From assembly GCA_008973525.1 (NCBI GenBank), contig WACJ01000389.1, positions 62,001 to 126,000 on the forward strand: DNA of 64,000 bases, in the 5' to 3' direction. Positions 10,421 through 23,011 of the stretch are shown here, piece by piece (positions within the stretch are counted from its first letter, which is position 1; each line of letters begins with the position of its first letter). The notes below the pieces were generated by a model. That model saw only the letters and a program-made list of their open reading frames with translations, made no database searches and was not told the origin of the DNA. The stretch is from Stenopsyche tienmushanensis (taxonomy: Eukaryota > Arthropoda > Insecta > Trichoptera > Stenopsychidae). The translations under genes and the position numbers were made by a program.

Positions 10421-12400
10421 GTTTTCCTCCAAGAAAATCCAAATAATTATGGAATTTTGTTGATGTCGTGTACTTCATTTTCAATTTAATGATGGTGTTT
10501 TTCAGATCAACTTTATTTATGTATTTTTGTTGTTGTTGTTAATATTTGAATATGTATTACATAAAAACGACTTTTTTGTAGTGAATTTGGGCGTGGCCGT
10601 ATTTGTATAATTTGTTAGTGCAAATTTTTAAAAGCGATTTAAACACATTCATAGTATATTCAAATATACAGATTGCAAAGCTGTGTTAATGCTAAATACT
10701 TCACCTGGCACTAAGAACTATTCAGCATCTAGCAGAAAATTAATTTCCGGTTCAAGACCAAAATACGTATCCCATCGTATAAAATAAATCCGGATGAAAT
10801 TAATCTAAATTAAATAATTATTATACAGACTCCAGATTAAATTAAATACACGTGTTGAACCCAAAACGATTGATCAATGTGTCATTGACAGTGGAATCCA
10901 TGGACAAATAATGAAAACAGCCATAAATAAAGATGCATGGAAACTGATGAATAGCCAAGTATTGAGGTCACTTCGTTTAGGCTAAAGTCTGATAGGCGGG
11001 GTGAAAGTGAGAGTGGTACCTCACCAAATAGAAGAAAAAACCAGCATCATGGTAAAACTGTAACGTGTGAACATAGAGCACATGTTGACTTGTTAGCGAA
11101 TAGGGTCAAAATATAAGGTAACATCTTCGTTCATCAGGTCAATCCAACTGACATCGATGTAATTATAAAAGTGATCATTGCTTGCGTCCTACATCATTGG
11201 CTCAACTCCAAGTTTTTGTACCGTGTGGCAACTTCGATACTAAAAGATTGATTGGTGTTTTCATTTCAATCTATTTTTGGCAGTCTATCCCCAAACGAGC
11301 CTAATTTCTCCCAGCACTTTCGCAGAGATGCATTTTTTTTAAATCACCCCGTGATACTGAATTTTCATTCAACTAGATATCATCAGACGATATCGATTTT
11401 CCATCAAGAAAATGGACTTCGAGGGTCGTACCTTCATCGGCATCGTCACTCTATTTAATTGTACTGCATTCGACCAACGAGCAAATTTAATATTCAAGAT
11501 CGATCCAGACTATAATTGTTTCATACGTTATTTCCAATTTTACAAATTGACCAAAAGCGATACAAAAGGAGTAATTCGGTAAAAATCGATCTGCTATGTT
11601 GGGATTCGAACCCACCCATACACGTTTCAATAGTAAAATTACAATTAACAAGATAAGGATAATACTATATACGATGCGATATAATAAATGGATGCTATCT
11701 CAACGATTAGCATTGTTTTTGTTTGGAAAAAATGTTGTTATTGAGCAAATTTTAAGAATTAGCGTACGACTGGAGACTGCCATGACATCTGTCACCATAA
11801 CAGTGGTGATATCATTTCATTTATCACTATGCATTTACATCACTGCGCTTTTTTAATTGTGCAATAAAATTATTGCAACAAGCGAATGTTATAATTCCGT
11901 ATATTTTTTTGCAATACAAGATAAGCGTAATTAACAATTAAGCCAAAGTCAAATTTTAGCCCGGTCCAGTTACGAGAAGTCCAAATGACGTCCGTAGAAA
12001 TTTATGCAACACGATGAACGACTTTCACGATGCAATAGATGGCAAATCGCAAATAAAAGGACGCCCTACCATTGAAATTTATCAATGTAAGCCAAGGAAA
12101 AATGGTTGATGACCTAAATGCGTTTTGATCGGATATAAAAGTTTTGTGGGGTGATAGAAGAAAGCCAACCGGTTATTGAACATTTTGAATCATGGAGGAT
12201 AAAAAAGCCCTTCTAATTCGCCTCCATTCATTCCATACTATTTCATTCATTGCACCCCACATATTCTGATATCATCCGCCCATTTAGTTGCCCTTCTTAT
12301 CATCAACCCTAACAAAACCCAACTCAAGATGTTTTCATCCATTATTCTTCAATTTGTCTTGCTAAATGATCTTATTAACCTGCATCGTAGGATGATCGCC
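10421..12400. other. gene-free stretch
   Basis: No gene recognised. At 11598-11615 there is a T-arm-like motif (gggattcgaaccc on the plus strand) with an imperfect stem and no visible tRNA body around it. Confidence 0.5.
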
Positions 12401-12404
12401 TATT

Positions 12405-12505
12405 TGCGAGCGTATTCCAGTGATTCAGAAAGAGCACTCTTGTACGTTGAGCTCGAAACTGTGTAACTGTGCAAAGGAGACAGAGACGGAGATGTGGATA
12501 GGAAC
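12405..12505 (-). repeat. dispersed repeat family E, partial copy
   Basis: It contains 'attcagaaagagcactcttgtacgttgagctcg' in pieces, followed by gagacagagacggagat. This is the core shared with 60305-60480, and with 18461-18606 in reverse. It is the most diverged of the three copies. Confidence 0.5.
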
Positions 12506-14440
12506 CCAAGATGTTTGAATTCCAACTTATGAAATCCTCAAATATTTTTATCCTGGATCCAATGTGATATGATATGCATGATAATGATCTAAACCCACTC
12601 CTACTATAGGGGAGTAATTTATGGAATTTGTCCGTTATCGGATATCTGATAAAACCATTAAAAATAAACATACGTGATAAACTCATATGATAAGATTTGT
12701 TCCTTATTTTTTAAATTATTTTCATTTTTATCTGTAATCGATGCCGTTTGGTTTTTTTTCCTATTGTGAGAGCTTATGTATATCTTGAATGCATTTTATT
12801 TAATCACTATAAGTATTCAAGTCAATATTAACCCTATTGGTAATATTTTGCCCGGTAAGTCAAAAGAATATTTGTGTATGTCGTTTGAAAGCAATGCTCA
12901 TATCGAATTCGAAGAATCAATAGATATATTAACTTGTCTAAACATATTTACGCGATAATTGTGCACTTCGCGCATAATGTTGCCAAACATTTAAGCATGT
13001 AAGCGTGGAGTCATTTCAATTTGGGTCGATTTGTATCGAATATCCCAAAAAGGGTTTGGGAATATCATCATCTATAAAATGGGAATTTTACTCGGATAAA
13101 ATTTAGGTATCCTATTATATTTAATCTCATCAATTGTAATCTGTTAGATATCGCTCAAATATTTGTAAAGGCTAAGGGATCAAACCCTTGAAAATTTGAA
13201 ACCCTGCCTTGCCTACGATCCGATAAAATGTCCTTGAAAACGCTTCCTTTCCAATGGCCTTAGGACTTTAACATAACTGAGATAATTGGCGCCTGATTGT
13301 CAGTTAAAATACAATCTTCCATCTAGGGTATCAAAAAACAATCGCTAAAGACCTGTAAAATATACAATTTTTGATATAACACTATGCTAAATCCAACGAG
13401 CATGACGATGTACATAATTAGAAGAAGTATTTGGAGTATGAAAGTGTGGTGCGCGCGTATGGTTTTTTAAATTTCCGTCTTTAGTTCGTCCCGATGAAAA
13501 TCTTAATTAAGTGCCTCTATCTGTGAAGGTGTATACAGAGTGCTTCAAAGAACCACCGAATATCCACGCCATGAATCTCAAAATCACGATATTGTATGGA
13601 ACTCAAATGCGCCGGCGTGTGTGTTTAATGATTTATTTAATAGAAAGCACATCATTATGTGTATTTAGTATCAGTTAATCAAAACATTTATATGAAAGCA
13701 AGGAGCATGACTGAAATACCGTGACTGTGCTATCAAAATGAGAATGTGGAAGGTGAAAGTGATGTTAAATGGGAGTCGAACCCATTAATAATTTTTACCC
13801 TTTAGCGATTTAAGAGCGCATTTTGGCGCCAATAAACTATTTGACTGCGAAGCAACGACATCGTGTTCCCTGCTGCCTGCACGAAAAATACTAAATGGGT
13901 GTATCATAAATGTGTCAATGCACGCATTACTTAATTTGTCGTCATCGGTATCAAACAAAGATTCAGATTTATTATTTGGCACGATTTCACACAAATACGA
14001 AGTGCAAGCGTTATCTTCATATATATGACCGTGTAGCAGCGCATGTTTTCAAAACTGTTGACCATGTTATAATAACATGTTTTCTAAATATAAGCTATCG
14101 TCACTTGAAGACCAAGGGCGATGGAAAATATCCATCTCACTGAAACAAACAATAAATTCCATGCGTCGCCTATTGAAAAATCAGTTTCATCTGAAGCCCT
14201 GCAATATTAAAAAAGTGTATGATTTTATGTGCAGGTAGAAGAACGTGCATTTTGAAAGGGCTTTCAAGTATTGTTTCCTTAAAAAAGAAAAGATATTCAT
14301 GATAAAGTGGTTTATTAGCATACATAATAACCACGTTTGATTGAAGTGAAAAATATCCTACGAACTTATTGAGTGTTGTATTACCAATGAACAAAACGAC
14401 AGACATTAGACAGCGACTGACTGGATTGGGGGTTCATTGT
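12506..14440. other. gene-free stretch
   Basis: Nothing recognised. At 13768-13786 there is a perfect 5-bp-stem T-arm-like hairpin (tgggagtcgaaccca) without an identifiable tRNA around it. Confidence 0.5.
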
Positions 14441-14449
14441 CAATCGAAC

Positions 14450-15160
14450 CTATTTCCTGTGCTACTGTATAGTCTGTTCCGGGTTACCCCGGACTAGCCA
14501 CACAAATAATAAAGAGAAACATTACGCGCGGATCGTCCTGATGCCCACCCATTTTGCTCCACGCCCTCAAGAGGAGGCAAGGCGAGGGGAAAGACCAGCT
14601 TCAGACCATTTGTACCCGAAGGTGCGATGGAAGAGGAAGGACTAAGGTTAAGCTAAATTCAAAGGATTTACTTCCGCGGGCTCACTGCCAACACGAGTCC
14701 TACCTCAGTTTGAAGGGGGCTGCAGCAGATGACGGACAGTAGGAGCTACCCCTTCCCATGGTACTCGTATCGGTTCGGTTATCTGTAGTACCTATTTACG
14801 GAGACAAGTCGCCATTCGAACAGCCTAAAACCGTTCCCCCTTGTATGCCTAGGCCGTTGAGGATAGTGGTGAGCCTTTGACACAGTCTCCACCAACTACT
14901 GTAATACGGCTATTCCACACATCCCTTTATGGGTGCGCAGCATAGGGTGACCTGCGCACCCAACTCATGTTAGCTGGGCTACCCCAGCAGCGTTTGATGA
15001 GCAAACCGACGAGGCTACTTTTGCACACCTCTACTCCACATCATTACCCCAGGGCTTCAACCGTTGCCCATGGGCGTAGGATTGGCTCCCCTCCCTCCCT
15101 CCGGGGTTTTATGGGTGGGTGGGCATCGTGGAGTCTAACACCTACCCGAATTACCAATGA
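14450..15160 (+). repeat. dispersed repeat family F, copy 1
   Basis: A sequence of about 650 bp that recurs at 34190-34690 and 53450-54045, always on the plus strand. Shared landmarks in order are cccaccc near 14545, 'ttgctccacgccct', 'cgaaggtgcgatgga', 'aaattcaaaggatttacttc', 'ctgcagcagatgacgga', 'atggtactcgtatcggttcg', 'ggagac', 'ttatgggt', 'ctcatgttagctgggctacc' and a final stem-loop. The end forms gggtggg... with cacctaccc after 'tcgtggagtctaa'. Open frames within it are not conserved between copies. It has no A tail or visible inverted termini, so the class is unknown. Confidence 0.75.
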
Positions 15161-15292
15161 ACAGTAAAAAATAAAAAATCTCAATGACTATACATCATTT
15201 TGATTCAACAGTGATATCCATTATTTATCAGAATGAAGTATTTCAAAGGTCAAGTTTTTTTATTGTGGAAGCTTTTAGCAATCCCTTTTAAG

Positions 15293-15440
15293 GGGCTATT
15301 ACCAAACATTTTGGTGTGGTTTTTCATGGCGCATATATGTTTTTAAAAATGTGGTCTCCAGCCACAACTCCTGTAGGATTTGAATCCAAGATGATTGAAT
15401 TACGAGTCCGAATACTTAATGGCGGGACTACCTAGGTCAA
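15293..15440 (-). repeat. tRNA-like SINE (family G), copy 1
   Basis: On the minus strand a head like a decayed tRNA (ggtagtcccgccattaag, then ggactcgtaattcaa, then ttggattcaaatcc) is followed by gttgtggctggagaccaca and a tail with catgaaaaaccacaccaaaat. The same head and tail occur at 49574-49710 on the plus strand. The anticodon-like loop ctcgtaa would be a threonine CGT, but stems are poor. An RNA polymerase III-derived SINE fits better than a tRNA gene. Confidence 0.6.
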
Positions 15441-15459
15441 GGTCAAGTGCTTCTGCCGA

Positions 15460-16650
15460 CGGGGTCACCCGAAATCAGATTGAGCTTGGTGCTGGTGGAT
15501 AGAAGTGGTGTTGCGGACGTCAGAACGATGCATGGAGCGGATTGCGACTCCAACCATTGTTTTATAAAAGCAAAATATAATTTTAGGGCAGACTACAGTA
15601 ATTTGAAACCCCCATAAAAAACATGGAACGTTGATGCTCTGAAGGATCGTGAAGAAGACATGGGCTTCGAAAAACACATGTCGGAAGCTTTAGAGGTGGG
15701 GATTCCGGGTGAAAGCAGACCAAGTATCGATGAGGTCGATATTGAATTGATGTAAAAGGAGGTTGATATCGTGGTACGCGAAGAAAAAAGATCGAGGGAT
15801 GGTTCAACGAGGGCTGCAGATTGTCGATCGAAGAGAGAAGGCGCCTGAGGCTGTCATAGCCTCGATCACGTGTGAGTAGAAATGAGTATATCTGTGCGAG
15901 AAGGGAGGCCAAACGAGTTGTCTGATCGGCAAAACGAAATAACGATTTGTACTTTACCAGGTGGCCGAACTAGCAAAGTCATAAATTCTATAAGAAAATC
16001 AAAAATATATATCGTGGTGGCTTGATTGGTTTGAACATGATGAGGGGCGAAGCTTTGTCGGTCGGGATATAGGATGTTTTCGAGTGCTGGAGAAGATATT
16101 TCAAAAACCTTCTCAATGGCCCGTCGGTGGACCTGGAAAAAGAGTTTGAGACTTACTTGTACGATATCCAGGGAGGGAGGACCGCAGAGATGGACGGCAT
16201 CCCAGCGGAGCTCTTGAAATGGAGAGGACACCCTCTACTCAGGAAGTTATATGGACTTTTTTTGTCAATAAGGCAGAGTGAGGTCATGTCTTCTGAGCGG
16301 AGGAGTCATAAGAAGGGGAATAGGCTTCTGTGCACCAACTACAGGGACATATCCCTTATATTGGGTATAAATTATTTGCAAGAGCTCTGATCAGACAGCT
16401 GTCTCCTATCGTGGAAGAATTTCTTAGGGAGTACCGATGCGGTTTTAGACAGAGCAAGTCCACTGTGGACCAATTATTTAACGTAAGGATATTCTCGAAA
16501 AATATGTGGGTGTACAGTGTCGATTTTCACCACATATTTATAAATTTCTGCAAGACATACGACAGCATCAACAGAGATTTCTTGTTTTTTAGTCCACTTG
16601 GACCCAATCTAAGATTAAAAGAAAAAAGAATTTGTTTGTACAGGTAGATC
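15460..16650 (+). mobile_element. LINE relic with endonuclease and reverse transcriptase parts
   Basis: Near 15462 a NQIE remnant is followed by SGVADVRTMHGADCDSNH, the end of an APE-type endonuclease. It has Asn where the usual Ser-Asp-His motif has Asp. A linker (VDALKDREEDMGFE) follows. From 16170 on come the reverse transcriptase blocks AEMDGIPAELLKW, HKKGNRLLCTNYRDISL, LSPIVEEFLREYRCGFR and FINFCKTYDSINR. The last is motif A, and its catalytic Asp (usually FxDF) is Asn. Frameshifts separate the blocks, and the sequence stops before the YxDD motif. The order is typical of RTE/CR1/jockey-type LINEs; the clade is not certain. Confidence 0.8.
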
Positions 16651-18190
16651 AAAGAAGATCAAAGTATCAAAGAATCAAATTTAGACTATCAGATGAAAGT
16701 GAAAAGAATTGCATTTAAAATCAAAGTAATTTTCTGCATGATTCATCGACATGGTCTTACCAATAACACTCTTTCAGATGCTCTGCAAGAAGTGCTAATC
16801 GTGTGGTCCGCCTTTTCAGCACTGGTTGTCGACAGTAAAGAGTGTCAATCGTATAGATTTTTTTCTTGAATATAGCCAACATTCCAGATGCAGTTCAGAT
16901 TATTGTATCTGTTGAATGATTCCTCTACACATAATTTGCTGTGAAATCTAGTGTCATCCAAATGTCATCATGCTTACCTTTCGTGTTTAACACCCATTTG
17001 TCTTTCCATCTACAAAACTATATTTTTAATGCATCTGCGTGTCAAACAAAAGTAAGAAACATACTGAATACTGAAAAATACGCGATGTTGAATTTAATGA
17101 GCACTTACATTATTTTTATTCCAGGATATCCATTTTTTATATGATCAAATGCTATTTAAATAGATAATGACTCGAAAAATGTTGGGAATTCGCGCACTTC
17201 AAACTGATCTAATTTAATAATCCCACACATTTTCCGATTTCTTTCATCGAAATAATCTTCGAAACTAATAGTCACTTCGATCGAAATGACTATATGTTTT
17301 CAATTATTCATGCTTGCGATATTCCAGAAGCATAAGCCTAGATGACTTGGATAGTTTACGTTATCTGATGATTCCTTGACAGTTGACATGATTCTGACTC
17401 AATCGGTGACCTCAGGTCTCTATCGAACTTAAATGGCCTTCCTTAATAGCAACAGCTAAAGATCTGGTAAAGTGAGAATGGAAAATTTTCCTCGATCAAT
17501 ACTTGCGCTTTTTAGGACTGCCTGTATCGAATGTGTTATCAAGTTATCTGAATGGCAACAAATGTCAACGTTTATAGTGCGTATACAATTTATGACTTTA
17601 TGGCAACCCTCATAACAATTCAAAGAATGTGTTCATCGACCATCCCGTGATAAAATTTTAATACCTTCTTATTACCACAAAGAAAAATGTTACCAAATTC
17701 CATTTATTAAATTTATACTTTCAATCAAAAGAATTACAATCGTTCTACTTTTGCTCGAAAACATCTGACAATGACTGAAATTTCTGGAGAATTGACAGCT
17801 TCAACGCTTCAATTTGTAAAGACAACACCGTCAGCGTTTTGGCACATCAACAATGTGGTCGTAAATCAATTTGTTCTGTTCAAGCATCGATTATGAAGCG
17901 ATATTATCGAAACGCTACATATTCCAGTTTAGTACTGTTGATATTTAGATTTATATTTTTTCATCATTGATGCCTTAAATCTACGATCAAAAGTGAAAGT
18001 GGACGTAACAAGAAAACGATCGCTTAAAGAGCTTGAATGTCAGTTGTCTTATTTCAGCTACATTGTATCCGAAAATGAAAGTGATGTTTAGATATTCGTG
18101 GGATTCTCGAACCAAAAAAAACTAATTGTATTGTGTATCGGATGTATTATTCAGACTCGGCAAAATAATAAACATTCAAACTATTCTATG
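16651..18190. other. gene-free AT-rich stretch
   Basis: No gene or repeat recognised. Confidence 0.5.
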
Positions 18191-18232
18191 ATTTTCTACA
18201 ATTAATATAATAAATTGTAGAAAATTGCAATT

Positions 18233-18420
18233 TAACACGGTTATTACGAGCGCAAAAATAACAATATTTGCCATTTAGCTTCTATAATCGTGTTATATTT
18301 TTGGGGCAAAAATAAAAATGTAGATTAGATGTAAAAACGTATGAATAAACATTTGCGATCTCATTGTAATATTGAAATTTCGAGCATTCCTTTTTATAAT
18401 TGCGCGTTATAACCGTGTTA
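18233..18420. mobile_element. short MITE with inverted ends
   Basis: The ends taacacggttattacgagcg (from 18233) and gcgcgttataaccgtgtta (18402-18420) are near-perfect inverted repeats around 150 bp of AT-rich filler. A related fragment (aaccgtgttatacgagg) occurs near 9388. The target duplication is not clear because the ends themselves are TA-rich. No coding capacity. Confidence 0.6.
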
Positions 18421-18460
18421 CAGTCGTATCATTGAAGATTTGATAATGTTACTAAATCTA

Positions 18461-18606
18461 TACAATCATGCGATGTATGGGGGTAAGCTCTCCGTCTCTG
18501 TCTCCCGAACTGCGCTACGTTCTCTCTCTGTCTCTGAGCTTAATGTACAAAAGTGCTCTTTCGAATAATTGGAGGAGGGTCCCAGGCCCTGGGATAGTAC
18601 TGCTTT
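18461..18606 (+). repeat. dispersed repeat family E, copy
   Basis: It reads as the reverse complement of 60305-60480: cgatgtatgg, ctctccgtctctgtct, gagcttaatgtacaa, gtgctctttcgaataa, then cccaggccctgggata. The end near the ccctgggata motif is the same in both copies, so that is probably a true element end. Confidence 0.65.
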
Positions 18607-21600
18607 AGTTAGACGTTTTCAATTTGCATTATGATCATTTATCTTTCCAAAACCTTTCCAGAACCTCATCTTTGTGATAGTATTTTTCTATTTTTCCTAA
18701 AAAATGGCAATAAAAAGGATTATATTATCGATTTTATAAAACAAAAAGCATTGGTTAAAGAGTTTCCACATCTTATTATATTTTTGCAGTGTGATTTTTT
18801 TTTCTTTTTAGTCCAGTGTGCTCGATGTGGATTAAGAACTCATTCGAGCTCTTAAGTAAGAGATTAAGCTTTATATTAATGCATCATAATATACATTTAT
18901 ACAGGCTTTTAAATCAATATCTGAGTTGTATTTCAACTAATCTTGAAACTTCTTGAAAATGTTGAATTGCTCGACTTGCTGTCGTGACAAGATTGTTTCT
19001 TTAATTTATAACGAGTTACTTGGCATGCACCGATAAAACGGATTAACCCAGTTAGTCCAATATTATATTTATCATATGAGAAAATCTTCTAATTCTAAGC
19101 TAGGGGAAAAACATAGATAAGAGAAAAATGGATGCAATTAATTTTAACGTATGCATTTTGATTGCCAAAATCAACGATGATTCATTCTTAATGCTGATTC
19201 TGACAAACATTGATTTTTGATTAATCTGGTTGTTTCATGTTTAATCTCCAAAGTCTCTCAAATTTTAGATGTTTCTATACAAACATGTAAACGCCATTCC
19301 AAAATGGCGCTCAAATTATGTGTTTTTTTACGCGAACATAGCAATATGAATTATGTAAGTCCAAAAATTAGAATGTATTATATATTTTAAAAAAATACAC
19401 TTGATATGATAGGATGTTCGTTAGAAGCTGTTGTCGTTATTGGAATTATTTTGGGAGAGCCAAATCTGGATGGGAGAAGGGAACGTCCCCATGGAAATTT
19501 ATGACAGCAGTTCATCTTCGTCAAGCCCAACTTTCGTCACAAGTTTATAAATCCTAATTCAATTTAATTTCGCCATTCTTCCGACTTGTCCATCAAGTGC
19601 TGAAACATCGCCTTTCGACTCGTCGAATTCGGTCTCGTTTTCAGAAGACTTTTGCCAAATAGATGGCAACTTTCCATCGACGTTTCGCGCTCCGTTTGCG
19701 ACTCATTTTTTTCATTTAATACATAATTCCGATTACGCAAAAAGAAAGTTAAAACATTATACATAATAATCACTCTTGCTAATGAAATAAATTCATAATA
19801 CGTATAGCGTATAAAACGAGTTTCGTACGCAAGCGTATATATGGAACAGTGTACGTGCGATTTTTTTTTTTAGAAAATACACTCTTTATATTACATAATA
19901 TTGAATAGTAAAAATAGAAATACTTTCCATTGTCTTTTGAATAAAAAAAATAGAGTACCGAAAATATTTTCGTTCCTTCCACAATAAATCTCAATAGGAT
20001 GTGTTTACTTATATAGTGTGTTGCGGGGATGAGGTAAGGGTCGGGATGAGTCATCCAACTGCGCGGTGGGAGATGGGAGATTGGGAGATGGGGGTGAGGA
20101 TAGGGTGGTTTTTGTTTCACATCCTTTGAAAGAGAAAGACTGTTATTTTTATCTTTCTTTTTAGTGGCTTTCGTTAAATTTGAGCCCCATTCCTTTTCAG
20201 TTTCAGTACATCAAATTAAATAAATAACCATCAAAATGTTTCGCAAAATTATTTTCGCGCTAGAATTGACCTCAACCGACTTTATAACAGGAATGAAGCG
20301 ATATGAAGACGTTCTAAATACACAAAAAGCCATATATAAAACAAAATTTCCTCAATGTTTCCAAACAACGATAAACAAACTAAAATTGATATATGAATAA
20401 CGGTGACGTATTTATGCACATTTTCTCTGTATATGACTCTTGAGATGATGAACGGTTTCAACTGTAGTTTGGCACAGTATCTAACATTGAATATGAAAAT
20501 TGCCATAACGGATTTTCCTTTTATACCTCAGCAGCCGTATGACGTTGAAGATCACCGCGGGCGTTTCAATCTCGGGGGCGGAAAGCTTTAGAAATGGCCG
20601 TTCCAATGAAAATTTAAATTTATCCAGCGAACGACCGTTAACGTCGCTCTTGATATGCAACCACGATAAATTATAAATAAATTCGCTCGCTATTAATAAT
20701 GCGATAAATAGCGGTTACAAGGTGATGAAGAAACAAAATGGGGGGACTTCCCGTTCATGGTATAGAAATAAACGGTCAGAATGAGTCGGTTATTTTGAAA
20801 TGTTTTGAATCGCGAGTCTAATAATAGTTGACAATGCTGACCACAAAAATGTTATGATTGCGGCAATGCAATCATCTTTTCGAGTTAACTTCCTACATGC
20901 ATCTTATCACCACTGGTTTTTGCAAAAAATACACTGTTTTCGATGCACCAAGTGTGTAACAGGTTTTAGAATCAACAAACATCAAAACATCAGCGGTGTG
21001 CTTTTGAACTTTAATCTATGCTTGGCATTCAAACTGGACATCCAACATTAATCATCCAAAAAATCGAATGAACGCTCAATAACTATGTTTAGCCAATAAT
21101 ACCGTTGAAGCTGTCGTCATTGCTAGTATTGCATGGCGTCTTTGAAAGCATTTTTTCGAAAATATCTTAGGTTTTATTGCTTATATATATCATATAAAAT
21201 TTATCCTGCTTTGTTTGTCCAAAAAGAAAAATAGCTGATTCATCTTTTTTCCCGTTTATTTTTGAGGTTAGCTGTTGTTCTTCCAATTCTATTTCTTATT
21301 CTATGCGGTATTCTCTTTGTGAAACTTTTTGCTATTTGGGCGACATTATTTTGCCAGTGACGAAATGCTACTAAATCAGACAATTTTCATCTAACTCGAT
21401 GGATAATTTTGCTCATCCAACAATAAACTCTACTTTGTCTAACTTCATTCATTTTGGGGCGTTACAAATGCTACAAATCAGCTTTTTTGTTTCAATTTCT
21501 TACCCTCTATTTAATGTCAAATATTATAAAATTGAGACAGTCTTTACTTAAAACAAAGACGCTTGATTGTCTATGCTGATTTCTAATGCTTCAACTCGAA

Positions 21601-21720
21601 TAAAATAGAAAGTTGATGGAAATAGGATGAGATTTTGAAGCTGCCATGGCTCCCCTGGTGTCAGGTGCAATTTTTGTTTAGATTATTGGAAAAAAAAAAT
21701 AGTCTATGTAAATTTAAATT
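18607..21720. other. gene-free stretch
   Basis: About 3 kb with no recognisable exon, RNA gene or repeat. Minus-strand frames of 113 and 74 codons (19779-20120, 20282-20506) have low-complexity composition and match nothing known. Confidence 0.5.
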
Positions 21721-21729
21721 ATTCTAAGC

Positions 21730-22630
21730 TAATCACTTGCAGTTGGCGGCAGAGAAGACGATACGATAAGTTAAGATACCTCGGGATCATCATGAACTGC
21801 AAGCTGTCCTTCCGTAAACATATAGAAGTAGCCGCGTAGAAGGCAGCCAGGAAATTGGACGGCTCATGCCCAATATCGGAGGGCCGAAGCCGTGCAGAAG
21901 AAGGATTATAAATACACTCAATCTTTCTGTACGGAAGTCCGATATGGCAAGCGGCGCTCAGATATGAAAGCAACAGGAAGAAGCTGGCAGGGCTTAACGG
22001 ATGGGGACGCTCCGAGTCACCTCCGCCTTCAGATGTCACCTCCAACATCTGAAGATGCAGTACTTGTGATCGCTGGAATCTCCCTCGATAGACCTTCAGG
22101 TCTTGGACTTTGAAGATCCCAAAAAAACGTGCAGAATACGAGCAGAAACTGATGAAAGCCTGGCAACAGAGATGGGATCAGTCCAGCAAAGAAAGGTGGA
22201 CCACCACTGTCAAGCGGAAGTCGACGACGCTTAACACACCATTGATAACTGTGAGGCTTGGACGTCCCAGAAAAATACTCTGAAACAGGCACTCGGGGTA
22301 CCTGAGCTCAAAGTCGAAGTCACGGTCCACAACATGATGGTGAGTAAGGAGAACTGGGACCTTTGGCGGGAATTTGTAGAAGAAATGATGACCACCAAAG
22401 AGAGCAGCGAGAGAGAGAGAGAGAGATGCAGAGCGGCTCTTCAACACTAGAATAGAGCTATATCGAAGGCCAGACTACCTGTCTTCATGTGAAGCAATGT
22501 GATGAACAATACCAGGGGAGACAGAAAAGGACAAGGGAGAAGTTTAGTCAGTAAGAATCTGACACTACTCTGGGACCGTCAACCCTCAGGGTGTCTTATG
22601 CAAGAGTCTCCTCCCACAAGAAAAAAAAAG
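21730..22630 (+). mobile_element. R1-like LINE relic with internal deletion
   Basis: Broken frames give YLGIIMNCKLSFRKHI and KAARKLDG (the post-catalytic reverse transcriptase region), LYGSPIWQAALRYE, and KAWQQRWDQSSKERWTT. Compared with 9590-10420 about 150 bp between the WQQRWDQS block and the zinc knuckle are missing: gtggaccac joins directly to cactgtcaagcgg. The 3' ends agree (ggccagactacctgtc, gaagcaatgtg, cacaagaaaaaaaaa), so both belong to one family. A GA repeat (22409-22426) interrupts the 3' part. Confidence 0.85.
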
Positions 22631-23011
22631 CTAAGATAAAGGTATAGGACATGATAATCATTCCCCATTTTCTATTAAATAAACAGGGCAAGAAAAAAAG
22701 ATATATAATATATCCATTAAAATTCTCGTAGTTATATTTCATGCTACTATGCTTGATTATTTTTTTGATCGATCAATAAAATTGCCAAAATCATTTAAAC
22801 CTATAAATGAGCTGTGGCGTGTCAACATATCTTATTTACTAGAAATTTAGCTCAAATTCTTTTTTAATGGAGTCAAATCCTTTTGACTGTTGTTTATGCC
22901 TTACCTTGCTTTATGCCTAAATGTTGAGTTTAAACTTACTATGAAGTATGAATTAATCAATATGCTAGTTTTTGTTATTAACTTATATGGTTCTGATCAT
23001 TTTTGTTCCAG

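Noticed and set aside
11598..11615. tRNA T-arm-like motif (gggattcgaaccc)
   Set aside because: The stem is imperfect and no D or anticodon arm could be placed around it.
13768..13786. Second T-arm-like hairpin (tgggagtcgaaccca)
   Set aside because: Perfect 5-bp stem but no cloverleaf in the flanks; may be another SINE fragment.
15370..15435. tRNA-Thr(CGT) gene
   Set aside because: Acceptor and T stems do not pair well, and the same sequence with a shared tail recurs at 49574, which points to a SINE.
18192..18224. 12-bp-arm palindrome ttttctacaatt / aattgtagaaaa
   Set aside because: Short and AT-rich; expected by chance in such sequence, and no repeat copy was seen.
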